Shown: positions 1-9,985, counted from the stretch's first letter. The stretch is DNA of 64,000 nt from Rheinheimera maricola (GCF_016918075.2 NZ_JAERPS020000003.1:434001-498000); one strand, 5' to 3'. Translations and numbers: made by a program. Notes: generated by a model from the sequence alone, not told the origin.

Positions 1-1167
1 ATTGGCAAAGTAATCGGCGCCTAACAGGCCCTTTTCTTCACCGGTGACCACGACAAACAAAATAGAACGTTTGGGTTTTTCTGGTAGCTGAGCAAATAAG
101 CGTGCGGTTTCCAGCAGTATGGCCACACCGGCAGCGTTGTCCATGGCGCCGTTATTGATTTTATCTGCATTGCGTAAATCGTTACTGTAACCAATATGGT
201 CTGAGTGTGCCGTTACCACCACATACTCATCTTTCAACAGCGGATCTGAGCCTTCCAGCACGGCAATAACATTGGGGCTTGAGATATCCTCATGGCTGCT
301 GCTGCGGCTTAACGTAGCCGACACACCCAGCTCAAAACCGGACGGGCCTTTGGCGTTATCTAACTGGCTAAACAGTTCAGCCAGCTTAACAGGCGCTTTG
401 GTAAACAGCGCAGCTGCGGCGTCATGGTGCATGTAGGCGCCGCCCTTTAAATTCGGGTAACTGTCAGCAGGCACGCCATCACTTTGCAGCCATTCCATCG
501 ACGGCGTATTTAAATACAGTAAACTCGTAGCGTAGGGCCGTACTTTTTCTTGCTTTGGTGTATGCACGGTAATAATGCCCACCGCACCGCGCTCTGCCGC
601 TAAGCGGGTTTTCAGGCTGTTTAAATGCGCCGCTTCTTCGCTAGGTAGGCTGTCTGGCCGGCCAGTTAGCAGTACCACTATTTTGCCGCTTACATCCAAG
701 CCAGCATAATCATCCAAACCAAATTCTTTTGATACCAGGCCATAGCCGGCGAACACCAAGGGTGCTGTCACTTCCGTTTGGGCAAACTGCATACTAGGCC
801 CGGTAAAAAACGCTTTCGGGTAGCTAAGCGCAGTGCTTGTGTCGTCAACGTGCAAGGTAAACGTTGCGCTGTCTTGCGCCAACCTGGCTTTACGCAAGGG
901 TACCCGCTGTAAGTAACTACCATTATCGCCAGCAGGCTTTAAGCCCAATGCCTGCAACTGTGTAGCGATATATAACGAGGCTATTTCATGCTCGCTACTG
1001 CCAGTATCGCGCCCTGCCAAAGCATCTGAGGCCAGAAACTGCATATGCGCCTCTATTGCCTGAGCATTGGCAGCTGGAGCAATAGCCTCAGGTTTTGGTG
1101 CAGTTGTACTGGTGCAGCCAACAATTAAGCCAAAGGCTAAAGCGCCCACTATTAGGTTTTTTTTCAT
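1..1167 (-). CDS. M28 family metallopeptidase, lipoprotein (partial)
   Basis: The gene reads leftward from an ATG at 1167 and its 3' end lies beyond the window edge. The N-terminus is a lipoprotein signal: a hydrophobic run ending LIVGC, with the lipidated Cys at about residue 18. The export site is therefore the periplasmic face of a membrane. A PA-like insert follows, then the M28 zinc aminopeptidase core with AHSDH, GAMDNAAG and TGEEKG, which carry the His, Asp and Glu expected as zinc ligands and catalytic base. M28 enzymes trim N-terminal residues from peptides. It follows two exported amidohydrolase-fold proteins in the same direction after a 66-bp gap, and may be co-transcribed with them. 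The substrate cannot be told. Confidence 0.85.
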   Translation of the reverse strand, partial: MKKNLIVGALAFGLIVGCTSTTAPKPEAIAPAANAQAIEAHMQFLASDALAGRDTGSSEHEIASLYIATQLQALGLKPAGDNGSYLQRVPLRKARLAQDSATFTLHVDDTSTALSYPKAFFTGPSMQFAQTEVTAPLVFAGYGLVSKEFGLDDYAGLDVSGKIVVLLTGRPDSLPSEEAAHLNSLKTRLAAERGAVGIITVHTPKQEKVRPYATSLLYLNTPSMEWLQSDGVPADSYPNLKGGAYMHHDAAAALFTKAPVKLAELFSQLDNAKGPSGFELGVSATLSRSSSHEDISSPNVIAVLEGSDPLLKDEYVVVTAHSDHIGYSNDLRNADKINNGAMDNAAGVAILLETARLFAQLPEKPKRSILFVVVTGEEKGLLGADYFAN

Positions 1168-1233
1168 TAGTTTTCCTTAAAAACAGCAGTGCCAGCTCTT
1201 AGCTGGCACTGACATTACGGCAAAAGATTAACC

Positions 1234-2538
1234 TTAGTTTATCCGCTGCTGATATTTGTCATGTAATTGCTTGTGGCGGTTGTTTAAATCGACAGCACGG
1301 CCGTCAATCCACAAATGCGTGACCTTATGGCCCAGATAGTCGAAGATATCGCCTTCTGACACCACCAGGCTGGCCGCCTTACCCACCTCAATGCTACCAA
1401 TTTTATCGGCAACACCGGCAATTTGCGCGGCATTAATGGTAACAGAACGTAACGCCTGCTCTGGTGTTAAACCAAAACTAATGGCCTGGCCTGCGGCAAA
1501 TACCAGATTGCGCGTATCCCAGTAACCATCCAGTGACAGTGCATATTGCACGCCGGCATCTTGCAAGGTTTTGGGTACCACAAAGGCCTGACTATAGTTT
1601 TCATCCGTACGGCTGGGTAAACCATAGGGTGCGGTGTAAACTACCGCCACCTTTGCTGCAGCCAGCTCATTGGCCATACGCCAGCTATCACGGCCGCCAA
1701 CAATGGTTAGTTGTAAAGCATATTCTTTAGCCAGTAACATGGCCTGGCGAATTTGGCGTTCGTCATCAGCATGCACAAACAATGGCCGCTTGCCGTCAAA
1801 CACCGCTAGCATTTCATGCCAACGCGAGTCTACACCGTGGTTCAAACCGGCCTTTTCAGCGTCATAGTAAGCTTTTCCGGCTTTAAAATGCTGCTGCAAT
1901 TTTTCCAGTTGTTCGGCGTTAGCTTTGCGTACTTCATCGGCCGGTTTTGGATTCCAACGCGAGCCCAGCATGCTGGCATTGGGCCAACGAACATGCAAAC
2001 CGGTGCCGTCAGCAACAACTGCATCCTGATAGTTCCAGGCATCTAATTGCATTAAACTCGATTGCCCCATTAGCATGCTGCCAGACGGATACACCATACT
2101 ATAAGCAAAGCCATTGCTGCGTATTGTCGGGATCACCTCAGAATCAGCGTTGTACGCCACTTTGGCTTTAATGTCCGGGTTAGTTTGTGTTACCTCTGTT
2201 GAATCATCGGTGGAGCGCACCGCTTCAATTTCAATCAAACCCAACTGGTTAGCTAGCGCTATCAGTCCGGGGTACAAGTGTTTACCATCCAATGCCATTA
2301 CAGTTGCGCCCTCTGGCGCGGTTAAATCTGTACCGACAGCAGCAATTTTGCCATCGATGATCAACACATCGCTGTCGGCTTTTACACCATCAGTTACCGT
2401 GTGTACGGTTAGGCCGGTTAATAATATCGGTGCAGTTTGAGCGGCCCCCGGTACCATATCATGCGCAGTTGCCGTACCTATGCTTAAGCTACCGGCTAAG
2501 GCGGCTAACAGGCTTAAACGAATTTTGTTAAACTTCAT
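1234..2538 (-). CDS. Exported amidohydrolase-fold protein with degenerate metal site
   Basis: A 434-residue protein with a cleavable signal peptide (about residues 1-25, ending ATA-HD). It has the amidohydrolase (imidazolonepropionase-like) layout: a small beta domain around residues 35-85, a barrel, and a C-terminal IGSIEVGKAASLVVSEG strand segment. Where active enzymes have PGLIDxHxH, residues 90-98 read PGLIALANQ, so the first two metal-binding His are absent. Of the later ligands only an FVHAD-type His is evident. It may be a non-catalytic partner of the larger protein encoded 11 bp upstream, with which it is surely co-transcribed. That is inference; an enzyme with an unusual site is not excluded. 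Confidence 0.8.
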   Translation of the reverse strand: MKFNKIRLSLLAALAGSLSIGTATAHDMVPGAAQTAPILLTGLTVHTVTDGVKADSDVLIIDGKIAAVGTDLTAPEGATVMALDGKHLYPGLIALANQLGLIEIEAVRSTDDSTEVTQTNPDIKAKVAYNADSEVIPTIRSNGFAYSMVYPSGSMLMGQSSLMQLDAWNYQDAVVADGTGLHVRWPNASMLGSRWNPKPADEVRKANAEQLEKLQQHFKAGKAYYDAEKAGLNHGVDSRWHEMLAVFDGKRPLFVHADDERQIRQAMLLAKEYALQLTIVGGRDSWRMANELAAAKVAVVYTAPYGLPSRTDENYSQAFVVPKTLQDAGVQYALSLDGYWDTRNLVFAAGQAISFGLTPEQALRSVTINAAQIAGVADKIGSIEVGKAASLVVSEGDIFDYLGHKVTHLWIDGRAVDLNNRHKQLHDKYQQRIN

Positions 2539-2549
2539 GCTGCTGCTCC

Positions 2550-5500
2550 TTAGTGGCTGTGATTATGATGTTGGTTCTGAGCATGGCTGCTCAAGTGACT
2601 GCCAATTTGCCACCAGTCGCCCTGATCTTCACAGTGCCACTCGGGTTCGTCCTGTTTGTAGGCATCTTTATCACCGGCTTTCGCTGCATCACCCGCACCC
2701 AGTATTTTTTGTACCAGGGCAGTTTTTTCGGCTTCAAGCTGTTGCTGCAACTGTTTGTCGGTATTGATATCAAAATACTTAGTACCGGCTATCCAGGTTT
2801 GCTGTGCCTGGCTATAAACCGATAAGGGATGCGTATTCCACAACACAAAATCAGCTTGCTTGCCGGCTTTAATTGAGCCTGTCGTATTGTCTATTTTAAG
2901 TTGCATCGCCGGATTAATCGTCACCATTTTCAGTGCTTCGTGTTGGTCCATACCGCAATACATTACCGATTTTGCCGCCTCTTGGTTTAGCCTGCGCTGC
3001 AAACCGGCATCATCAGAGTTAATACTGACATTCACACCTTGTTCTGCCATTAAACAGGCATTGGTTGGGATGGCATCCTGCACTTCCATCTTGTATGCCC
3101 ACCAATCAGCAAAGGTTGAAGCACTAGCGCCATGCGCCGCCATTTCTTTGCCTGTTTTATACCCTTCCAGAATGTGGGTAAAAGTGGTGATACTGAAACC
3201 CATATCGTCCGCTAACTCTATCAACATCAAAATTTCTGACGCCACATAAGAGTGAGTGTGCACAAAACGTTGTTTATCTAAAATATCGACCAAGGCTTGT
3301 AAGCGGTAATCAATACGCGGTGGTGCCACCTGTTCGCGTTGGCGTTTTGATAAACCATTGTACGCGGCCAGGTTTGCTTTATATTCTTTGGCTGCCTGGA
3401 AGGCATCACGGATAATAGTTTCTACCCCGGTACGAGTTTGTGGATAACGCTCAGTGAAGGCATCACCCCAGTTTGACTGTTTAACGTTTTCACCCAACGC
3501 AAACTTAATGCTTGGCGGTGCTGCCTGCATTTTCAGCCCCTCAGCGCTTTCGCCCCAGCGAAACTGTATAACCTGCGCCTGACCACCAATAGGGTTAGCA
3601 CTGCCATGCAACAGTTGTGCGGTGGTAGTGCCGCCAGCTAAGCCACGGTACAGGTTAATATCTTCCGGGTTTAACACATCACCAATACGCACTTCTGAAG
3701 TGACCGCATCTGTACCCTCGTTTACACCTGCTTCTATAGCCACATGCGAGTGTTCGTCAATCATGCCTGGCGTTAAATGCATACCCGTGGCATCAATCAC
3801 GTCAAAGCCACGTGGAGTGCTGAGATTTTTGCCAATTTTATCGAACTTGCCGTTGCGTACTATCACGTCAGTATTTTCCAGCACACCGTCTTGCTCCGCT
3901 GTCCAGACGGTAGCATTTTTGATATGCACGTTTTGCTGCTTTGCCAAAGCTGGCAAGCCATAAGCGCGGTTAGGAAAGGTCAACTGCGATACCAGAGTAA
4001 GATCGGTACCGTCGGTTTTTGCATCGTCGGCGGTTTTTGCATCGTCGGCGCTGTCTGCTAACGTTTGACGCTGCGCGGTAATAGTTTCAGTACCTGAAGT
4101 CAACTGCCACTTACCGCTTAACTGGTTATCCAGCAACTGGCCGCTAAACTGCGCCACCTGTTTATCTCCGGTTAACTCAAGCAGGTTAAGATTAAACTGC
4201 AGTTGCTGTTGCTGGCTGTGCACATGCTCCAGTTTCACAGCCTTAGCATCTGCCGCCGCGGGCACAACAAGCGCTGTACCGCTGAGTTTATCAGCATCGC
4301 CTTTTAAGCTGATTTTCAGGGTTTTACCCGCTACTGACATTTGATAGTCACCAGCAAACTCTACCGGCGCTATGGACTTAATGCTGTGCTGCTGACCGCG
4401 CACCCAGGTTGCGATAATTTCACCGTCGACAAATAAGTCACCACTGGCCAACACAAAATCGGCCTGATAACCCGGCGCAATTTTGCCCAGCTTGTCGGCC
4501 ACACCAGCGATTGACGCCGGTACTGTCGTTAAGGCAGCCAAGGCAGTATCCGCAGACAGACCATGTTTTACGGCTTTTTGCAGATTCGGCCAGAAATCCT
4601 TTTTATCTTTTAATTTGAACGTTGTCAGTGCAAACGGTACGCCCGCCTTTGCCAGTGCTGCCGCATTGGCCGGAGCACGCTCCCAGTGGCGTAAGTCGGC
4701 CAGATTAACATCAAGCTGATCAGCGACCTGCTCTATAGCTGGTGCCGCGGGGAAGTTTAACGGCAATATCAACTTGCGCTGCATAGCTTTGACTTCATCC
4801 AGCCGCACATATTCATAGCCAGATGCCACCATGGTGGCGTTGTTCAGTTTAAATTCGCTTAACAGCTGGTGCGCGCGCAGCAAGGACCTGTCATCTGCAG
4901 TTTCAAAAATGGCACCTTGCACATTAATATTTTCCAGACTCTGCAACGCAGCATTAAATTCAATTGGCTGGTTAAAATAACGCACGTCGGTTTTACCGTA
5001 AGCCTGATTGTACCAGCTGGCATCACTTAATGTCTGGCGAATAAGTGCCATGCTCCCCATTAATGAAGAGGGATAGCTTTGCTTGGACGTACCTTTACTA
5101 AAGGCCATAAACTGAGGGCCGCTGGCATTTAACACAAGCTCGTTTGGCTGCCCATCGGTTAACGCACTGACAAAAGCCTGGCCACGGAAAATACCGTCAA
5201 ACCGCGCAGATTGCGCCGCAGTAAAACCTAAACCTCGCAATTCTGCCGCCGCTTTAGCATCTGGTTTAAATTCATTTACCCAGTCTAGCTCAGCGTGAAT
5301 AGCCGCATTACTGGCGTTACCGCCTTTGCGATCGTTTTTATATACCGGCGCATCGCGGTAACTGCCGCGGGCTGCCGGCTTGGCGGCCTCAATACCATAC
5401 TGGGTATAAGGGTCGATAAAACCGGGATAAAGCGTATAACGGCTAGCGTCAATTTGCTGATAACCGGCAGGTACACTGACTTTAGTGCCCACAGCGCTGA

Positions 5501-5699
5501 TACGGCCGTCAGCTACCAACACAGTGGCATTTTGCAGCTTTTTGCCAGGTTCGGTGTAAACGGTGACACCGGTTAACGCAACAAAATTAGGGGTTTTATC
5601 CACAATGCCTTGCAAAGGGGACGTCTGATCAGCATGGCTGCCAGCGGTAAATACCGTCAGCAGCGCTGAGCTAAGCAGCGACAGGCGGGCTTTGGTCAT
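2550..5699 (-). CDS. Tandem amidohydrolase fusion (degenerate + intact domain), exported
   Basis: A 1049-residue protein with a signal peptide (about 1-23). It carries two amidohydrolase-like units. The first (about 40-440) has PGFIDPYTQ at 92-100 in place of the HxH motif and so lacks the metal pair. A beta-rich linker (about 440-590) follows. The second unit (about 595-1010) has EHSH with His650 and His652, later THS and THILEG His residues, and NSDDAG with the catalytic Asp, so it should be an active metal-dependent hydrolase. The C-terminus is His-rich (HHNHSH), possibly a metal-loading tail. It heads the cluster followed by the smaller amidohydrolase and the M28 peptidase, suggesting peptide or N-acyl/amide breakdown in the periplasm. 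Substrate unknown. Confidence 0.85.
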   Translation of the reverse strand: MTKARLSLLSSALLTVFTAGSHADQTSPLQGIVDKTPNFVALTGVTVYTEPGKKLQNATVLVADGRISAVGTKVSVPAGYQQIDASRYTLYPGFIDPYTQYGIEAAKPAARGSYRDAPVYKNDRKGGNASNAAIHAELDWVNEFKPDAKAAAELRGLGFTAAQSARFDGIFRGQAFVSALTDGQPNELVLNASGPQFMAFSKGTSKQSYPSSLMGSMALIRQTLSDASWYNQAYGKTDVRYFNQPIEFNAALQSLENINVQGAIFETADDRSLLRAHQLLSEFKLNNATMVASGYEYVRLDEVKAMQRKLILPLNFPAAPAIEQVADQLDVNLADLRHWERAPANAAALAKAGVPFALTTFKLKDKKDFWPNLQKAVKHGLSADTALAALTTVPASIAGVADKLGKIAPGYQADFVLASGDLFVDGEIIATWVRGQQHSIKSIAPVEFAGDYQMSVAGKTLKISLKGDADKLSGTALVVPAAADAKAVKLEHVHSQQQQLQFNLNLLELTGDKQVAQFSGQLLDNQLSGKWQLTSGTETITAQRQTLADSADDAKTADDAKTDGTDLTLVSQLTFPNRAYGLPALAKQQNVHIKNATVWTAEQDGVLENTDVIVRNGKFDKIGKNLSTPRGFDVIDATGMHLTPGMIDEHSHVAIEAGVNEGTDAVTSEVRIGDVLNPEDINLYRGLAGGTTTAQLLHGSANPIGGQAQVIQFRWGESAEGLKMQAAPPSIKFALGENVKQSNWGDAFTERYPQTRTGVETIIRDAFQAAKEYKANLAAYNGLSKRQREQVAPPRIDYRLQALVDILDKQRFVHTHSYVASEILMLIELADDMGFSITTFTHILEGYKTGKEMAAHGASASTFADWWAYKMEVQDAIPTNACLMAEQGVNVSINSDDAGLQRRLNQEAAKSVMYCGMDQHEALKMVTINPAMQLKIDNTTGSIKAGKQADFVLWNTHPLSVYSQAQQTWIAGTKYFDINTDKQLQQQLEAEKTALVQKILGAGDAAKAGDKDAYKQDEPEWHCEDQGDWWQIGSHLSSHAQNQHHNHSH
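4014..4049. repeat. 18-bp tandem duplication inside the amidohydrolase linker
   Basis: Two exact head-to-tail copies of an 18-bp unit (ggtttttgcatcgtcggc) duplicate a six-residue DDAKTA-type segment of the linker between the two amidohydrolase units. The repeat is in frame, so it changes only linker length. Confidence 0.85.
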
Positions 5700-5721
5700 A
5701 ACATGGTCCTGAATTTAAAAG

Positions 5722-8685
5722 TTAACTGTTAATAACGTAGTTCAGGCGGTTAAGCTCCTGCTCGGCCAATGGCATGCTGAAGTAATAGCCCTGAACATAA
5801 TAGCAAGCATTTTTTCTTAAGAACTCTACCTGTTCGACAGTTTCAACTCCCTCAGCCACCACGCGCAAATTCATCTTTTGTGCCATGGCTATTATCGCAG
5901 CAACAATGTCCATGTCGTTGCTATCATCAGGAATATCTTTGACAAAGGAGCGATCTATTTTCAGCTCGTCTACCGGGAAACGCTTTAAATAACTAAGCGA
6001 AGAATAGCCTGTACCAAAGTCGTCGATAGATAAAGACACACCGAGGCGCTTTAACTGATTTAACTGGTTAATAGCCGCATCTGTATCGCCCATTAACATA
6101 CTTTCGGTAATTTCAAAAATTATATTGGCCGGATTGGCGCCGGTGCGTTTCATTATACGATCGACAATTTCCGGCAAATTATCATCCCGAAATTGCCGTA
6201 CAGATAAATTTATCGACAAACTAACATTGTGACCACGACTGTGTTGCCGCGATAAAAAGCGGCAGGCTTCCCAAATGATCCACTCACCAATTTGTACAAT
6301 AAGCCCGGTACTCTCGGCAACGGGGATAAAACGCAGTGGCGGTACCAAGGTGTTGTCTGGTCGCAGCCAACGCAATAAGGTTTCATAACCAATAATGCTG
6401 TTGTCACGAATATCGATTTTTGGCTGGTAATACAATAAAAACTGGTGTTCACGTATTGCTTCACGCAGCTGGTTTTCAATCAGTAATCTTTCATTGGCGG
6501 CTTCATTTAAATCCGCACTGAAAAAATGGAACGTGTTTTTGCCGCGGGCTTTAGCTTCATACATCGCTAAATCAGCATGCTTTAGCAGCAGTTCTTCTTC
6601 TGAGGCATCTTCGGGTGCTACGGTAATACCAATACTGGCGCTGATAGACACTTCCTGATGCCCCAACTTTACCGGAGCCGCAAAAGCTTGCTGCAGGTTA
6701 GTGGCTATTGCAGACGCCTGGCCGCGGTCGGCAATACCACTAAGAATTACCGCGAACTCATCGCCACCTAAACGAGCGATAGTATCTTCTTCACGCAGTC
6801 GGCTGATAAGCCGCTTGGCCACTTCTTTTAGCAGTTCGTCGCCTGCATCATGACCTAAAGTGTCGTTAATGCGCTTAAATTCGTCCAGATCAAAGTACAG
6901 CAAAGCAAAGTTGTAATAGCCGCGATGGGACATAGCGATAGCTTTGCGCAGTTGGTCACGAAAGTAGCTGCGGTTAGCCAGCCCGGTTAGCACGTCATAA
7001 TAAGCCAGTTGTTCCATTTTTTTCTGGCTTTGTTTAATAAACGAGATGTCTTGCATGGCGCACACATAATTGCTGATACCGCCCTTCTCATCACGGATCG
7101 GTGCTATCGCCAGCGATACCCACAATTGCCGCTCTTTATGTTGCAGCAACATATCACCACGCCAATGCTGGCGCTCGTTTAGGGTATGGCTTATCTCTTC
7201 TTCCAAATGATGCATTTCGTCAGCAAACAGGTTGGCTAGCGGTTGTTGTTGCAACTGCTCTGCATCGCAGCCAATTATTTCTATCAGAAAGGGATTAATA
7301 TATTCAATATTCAAGCGCTGATCGGTTAGCACGATGCCAGAACTTGAAAACGACACCGCTTTACTTAATTTGCGTGCCGAGCGTTCGGCCTGTTCTTTTT
7401 CTTCAATACGGGCATTGAGACCGTTAACCAAATCAGATATCTCTGCCGACATGCTGCCAAATGCCTGGTTTAAAATACCAATTTCATCAGCGTTGTTGTC
7501 TAAATCAGACTGCTGTAAATCACCACGTGATAATCGATTTATCGCAGCAGATAACCTGTTTAAACGCTTTAAAATGAAATGATACACCACCAGTTGTAAT
7601 AGCATGGCGACAACCAGCGCAATCATGACAAACACTACAATTAATTTGCCACGAAAATTAGTCACACTTGCCACAACACGATGTTTATCGGCATACACTG
7701 CCAGATACCACCCCATACGTTCTATTGCCGCCGATGCCACGAGCTGCTGTGAATTGGCTACGCTGTCGTCGGCCGACGACAGCCCGTTCGTCAGCACTTG
7801 CTGTATGTATTGCTGCAGCTGGGTATTATCTGGCCCCTGCCCGGCAAAAGGCGAATTCATTGCTAGTTCGTTATTCAACGATTTACCGCTGTTTTGTACG
7901 ACGCTGCCGTTTTTATCGAAAACAAATGCTCGAATAATATTGTCGCTAACTGCGGCGGACGGCAGTTGCAGTAAGATATCATCTAGCACGTAGTCTGCGC
8001 CGGTAACGCCAATAAACTCATCTTTGACATAAACCGGGATAATCAGACTTGTCATCCATTTCTTCCAGATATTGTCGTAGTAAAGTGGTGTCCAGCGCGG
8101 TTGACGTACCGGATTCTGCTCCGGTGTAGCTATTTGGTAAAACACGTCTTGAGAGAAGTCATGCTCGCTTTCAACTTGCAACGCCCAGTCCGACGGCGAA
8201 ATTCGTATAAACTGCTCTTTAGAAATAAAGTAGAAGTTAAAAAAATCTTGCAACATCAAAGGTGCCAGCTGCCGCCATAATTCTGCCGTTGTATTAAACA
8301 AAGCTGCGGTGCGTTGGTTATAGCGTTGTGCAGCAACAAAAGCAGCCGAGTATTCGTCCTGTTCTCTGACACTGCCATCAGCGGCAGCACGTAGCGACAA
8401 TCCGGCATTAAGTTTACTTTGACTGATACTGCGACTGACAATCTGATTGGCAGCAATGGCTTTTTGCTCTTTGTGCAAAAAGTTGTTGTTAATCATCTCT
8501 GCGTGATGCACAGCGGTCTTGCCAATAAAGCTTTGCTGCTGTTTCAGTACCGTGTCTTCCTGAAACAATATTACCGCATAACCGATGATTAACCCGGCAA
8601 GCAATATTGACATAAACACAACCAGAGCGAATTTTCGCCCCAACGAGTCCATTCCTGATGGTTTAGTAAAATTTACGTCCTTCAC
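5722..8685 (-). CDS. Membrane-bound diguanylate cyclase/phosphodiesterase (Cache-HAMP-PAS-GGDEF-EAL)
   Basis: A 987-residue c-di-GMP turnover protein. A transmembrane segment at about 18-42, a large periplasmic Cache-type sensor (about 45-340) and a second transmembrane segment (about 345-370) are followed by HAMP, PAS (about 440-560), GGDEF and EAL domains. GGDEF is intact at residues 640-644, with a product-inhibition site RxxD (REED) five residues upstream. The EAL signature reads ETLLRW with the catalytic Glu at 768; FEITES, SIDDFGTGYSS and VVAEGVET metal/substrate motifs are present. Both cyclase and phosphodiesterase look competent, so the net direction cannot be predicted. It stands alone, divergent from cytochrome c' and 22 bp before the amidohydrolase cluster. 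Confidence 0.93.
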   Translation of the reverse strand: MKDVNFTKPSGMDSLGRKFALVVFMSILLAGLIIGYAVILFQEDTVLKQQQSFIGKTAVHHAEMINNNFLHKEQKAIAANQIVSRSISQSKLNAGLSLRAAADGSVREQDEYSAAFVAAQRYNQRTAALFNTTAELWRQLAPLMLQDFFNFYFISKEQFIRISPSDWALQVESEHDFSQDVFYQIATPEQNPVRQPRWTPLYYDNIWKKWMTSLIIPVYVKDEFIGVTGADYVLDDILLQLPSAAVSDNIIRAFVFDKNGSVVQNSGKSLNNELAMNSPFAGQGPDNTQLQQYIQQVLTNGLSSADDSVANSQQLVASAAIERMGWYLAVYADKHRVVASVTNFRGKLIVVFVMIALVVAMLLQLVVYHFILKRLNRLSAAINRLSRGDLQQSDLDNNADEIGILNQAFGSMSAEISDLVNGLNARIEEKEQAERSARKLSKAVSFSSSGIVLTDQRLNIEYINPFLIEIIGCDAEQLQQQPLANLFADEMHHLEEEISHTLNERQHWRGDMLLQHKERQLWVSLAIAPIRDEKGGISNYVCAMQDISFIKQSQKKMEQLAYYDVLTGLANRSYFRDQLRKAIAMSHRGYYNFALLYFDLDEFKRINDTLGHDAGDELLKEVAKRLISRLREEDTIARLGGDEFAVILSGIADRGQASAIATNLQQAFAAPVKLGHQEVSISASIGITVAPEDASEEELLLKHADLAMYEAKARGKNTFHFFSADLNEAANERLLIENQLREAIREHQFLLYYQPKIDIRDNSIIGYETLLRWLRPDNTLVPPLRFIPVAESTGLIVQIGEWIIWEACRFLSRQHSRGHNVSLSINLSVRQFRDDNLPEIVDRIMKRTGANPANIIFEITESMLMGDTDAAINQLNQLKRLGVSLSIDDFGTGYSSLSYLKRFPVDELKIDRSFVKDIPDDSNDMDIVAAIIAMAQKMNLRVVAEGVETVEQVEFLRKNACYYVQGYYFSMPLAEQELNRLNYVINS

Positions 8686-8719
8686 TGGCTCTGCCTGATT
8701 TTTTGAAAACTATTGATTA

Positions 8720-8747
8720 TTGGCAAGATAGCGCTTTCTGTTAAGAT
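8720..8747 (+). promoter_or_regulatory. Candidate sigma-70 promoter of the cytochrome c' gene
   Basis: TTGGCA (8720-8725) and TAAGAT (8742-8747) are separated by 16 bp, about 50 bp before the cytochrome c' start. The match is fair but not confirmed. Confidence 0.35.
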
Positions 8748-8795
8748 ACAACCAAATCATTATTGCATGTAAATTCAGCAAAAGAGAACGTCACC

Positions 8796-9248
8796 ATGAA
8801 AAAACCATTAATTTCCCTGATATTATTGTCCGCTATTTCCTCATCAGTCTATGCTGGCAGCGCCTTTACCGACGCCAAAGACAGCGTTACTTATCGCCAG
8901 GCAGCATTTCAGCTTATTCGTCACAATATGGCAGATATCGGCGATATGTTAAAAGGTGAAGTCAATTACGACGCCAACCGCGTAACGCAGCGCGCCACAG
9001 CACTTGCAACCTTAACCACACTGCCATGGCAGGCCTTTGCCGTGCCGGGCACCGAGCAAGGTGGCGGTGACGCCAAAGCTGAAATCTGGCAAAACCTGCA
9101 AGATTTTAACAGCCGTGGCGAGAAACTAGCCGTCGATGCACTAACTTTAAAAGCCGCTGCCGACAGCGGTGAGCAAGCAGAAGTGCGCAAAGCCTTTGGC
9201 GCTTTTGCCCGCAACTGCAAAGCCTGCCACGACGACTACAAAAACTGA
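8796..9248 (+). CDS. Cytochrome c' (class II cytochrome c)
   Basis: A 150-residue precursor with a Sec signal peptide (cut near VYA-GSA). The C-terminal CKACH motif (about ten residues from the end) is the single c-type haem attachment site. Length and C-terminal haem placement fit the four-helix cytochrome c' fold, which binds NO and is often linked with nitrosative stress protection. The ATG at 8796 is preceded by AAAGAGA; a TTG 33 bp upstream is open in frame but has no such site and would spoil the signal peptide. It converges on a cytochrome b561 gene, a common pairing in related bacteria that suggests electron delivery from the membrane to the periplasmic haem protein. Confidence 0.9.
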   Translation: MKKPLISLILLSAISSSVYAGSAFTDAKDSVTYRQAAFQLIRHNMADIGDMLKGEVNYDANRVTQRATALATLTTLPWQAFAVPGTEQGGGDAKAEIWQNLQDFNSRGEKLAVDALTLKAAADSGEQAEVRKAFGAFARNCKACHDDYKN

Positions 9249-9270
9249 TTTTAAATGGCGCTTTGTTGTT

Positions 9271-9298
9271 AATGGCGCTTTGCTAAAGCAGCGCCATT
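9271..9298. terminator. Hairpin between convergent cytochrome genes
   Basis: AATGGCGCT (9271-9279) and AGCGCCATT (9290-9298) form a perfect 9-bp stem. It lies after the cytochrome c' stop and overlaps the end of cytochrome b561. There is no clear U-tract, so termination is only likely. Confidence 0.4.
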
Positions 9299-9930
9299 AA
9301 CTTACTACCCTGCCAGTAATACAGCAGCGCTAACAACGCCGCAAATAACAGAAAAAACCAGCCGCTGTGCCGCAGTGTTACCGCATGCACAGCAGTTTTA
9401 TCTTTGCCGGTAAAAAGCGCCGTCAACACGTTATGCACCCGAAAACTGTGCCACAATGCCGCGACAACGTGCACCGCTATAGCTGCAAGCAATATATTGA
9501 TGTTTATTTTGTGAATATCTGACGCCAGCTCAACCCAATTGGCCGGCAACCAGGCTACCAGCGGGCCGTCACTCATATAGCTGTTATCAAACGTTGCCAA
9601 CCCGGTAAGTAATTGCAGTAATACCAAGCTGATCAGCAGTATGATCATATAAAACGAGGCCGGATTATGGCCGGTAACGGCATAAGGCTTACGCAAATAG
9701 CGCACTGCTGCTGTGGGTGTTGCCGCAAAGCGGGCAAACCTGGCGCTGTCACTGCCGGCAAAACCCCAGACAATACGCGTAATAACCAACGCCAGTAAGG
9801 TATAGGCCAGCAACTGGTGCTGTGCGGTTAAGCCTTCTTCGCCGGTGTACCACAAGCCCGCAATCAACAGTAGCTGGCTCCAATGAAAAAACCGCACGGC
9901 CAGATCCCATACTTTTACTTTCTGTGACAT
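9283..9930 (-). CDS. Cytochrome b561-type di-haem membrane protein
   Basis: A 215-residue inner-membrane protein with about four long hydrophobic helices plus a short C-terminal one. It opens with KVWDLAVRFFHWSQ, whose His (about 16) is a typical haem b ligand; further His residues occur in the helices (AVHVVAALWHSF). This matches the prokaryotic cytochrome b561/Ni-hydrogenase cytochrome b family that passes quinol electrons to periplasmic carriers. Its gene is tail-to-tail with the cytochrome c' gene, and that haem protein is the likely acceptor. The divergent gene downstream of its start region is the penicillin-acylase homologue. Confidence 0.9.
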   Translation of the reverse strand: MSQKVKVWDLAVRFFHWSQLLLIAGLWYTGEEGLTAQHQLLAYTLLALVITRIVWGFAGSDSARFARFAATPTAAVRYLRKPYAVTGHNPASFYMIILLISLVLLQLLTGLATFDNSYMSDGPLVAWLPANWVELASDIHKININILLAAIAVHVVAALWHSFRVHNVLTALFTGKDKTAVHAVTLRHSGWFFLLFAALLALLYYWQGSKLMALL

Positions 9931-9985
9931 TGAGCTTTGTCTCCGTTATGCTAAGTTTTTGATTTTATACCAGAGAAGCAAAAAG

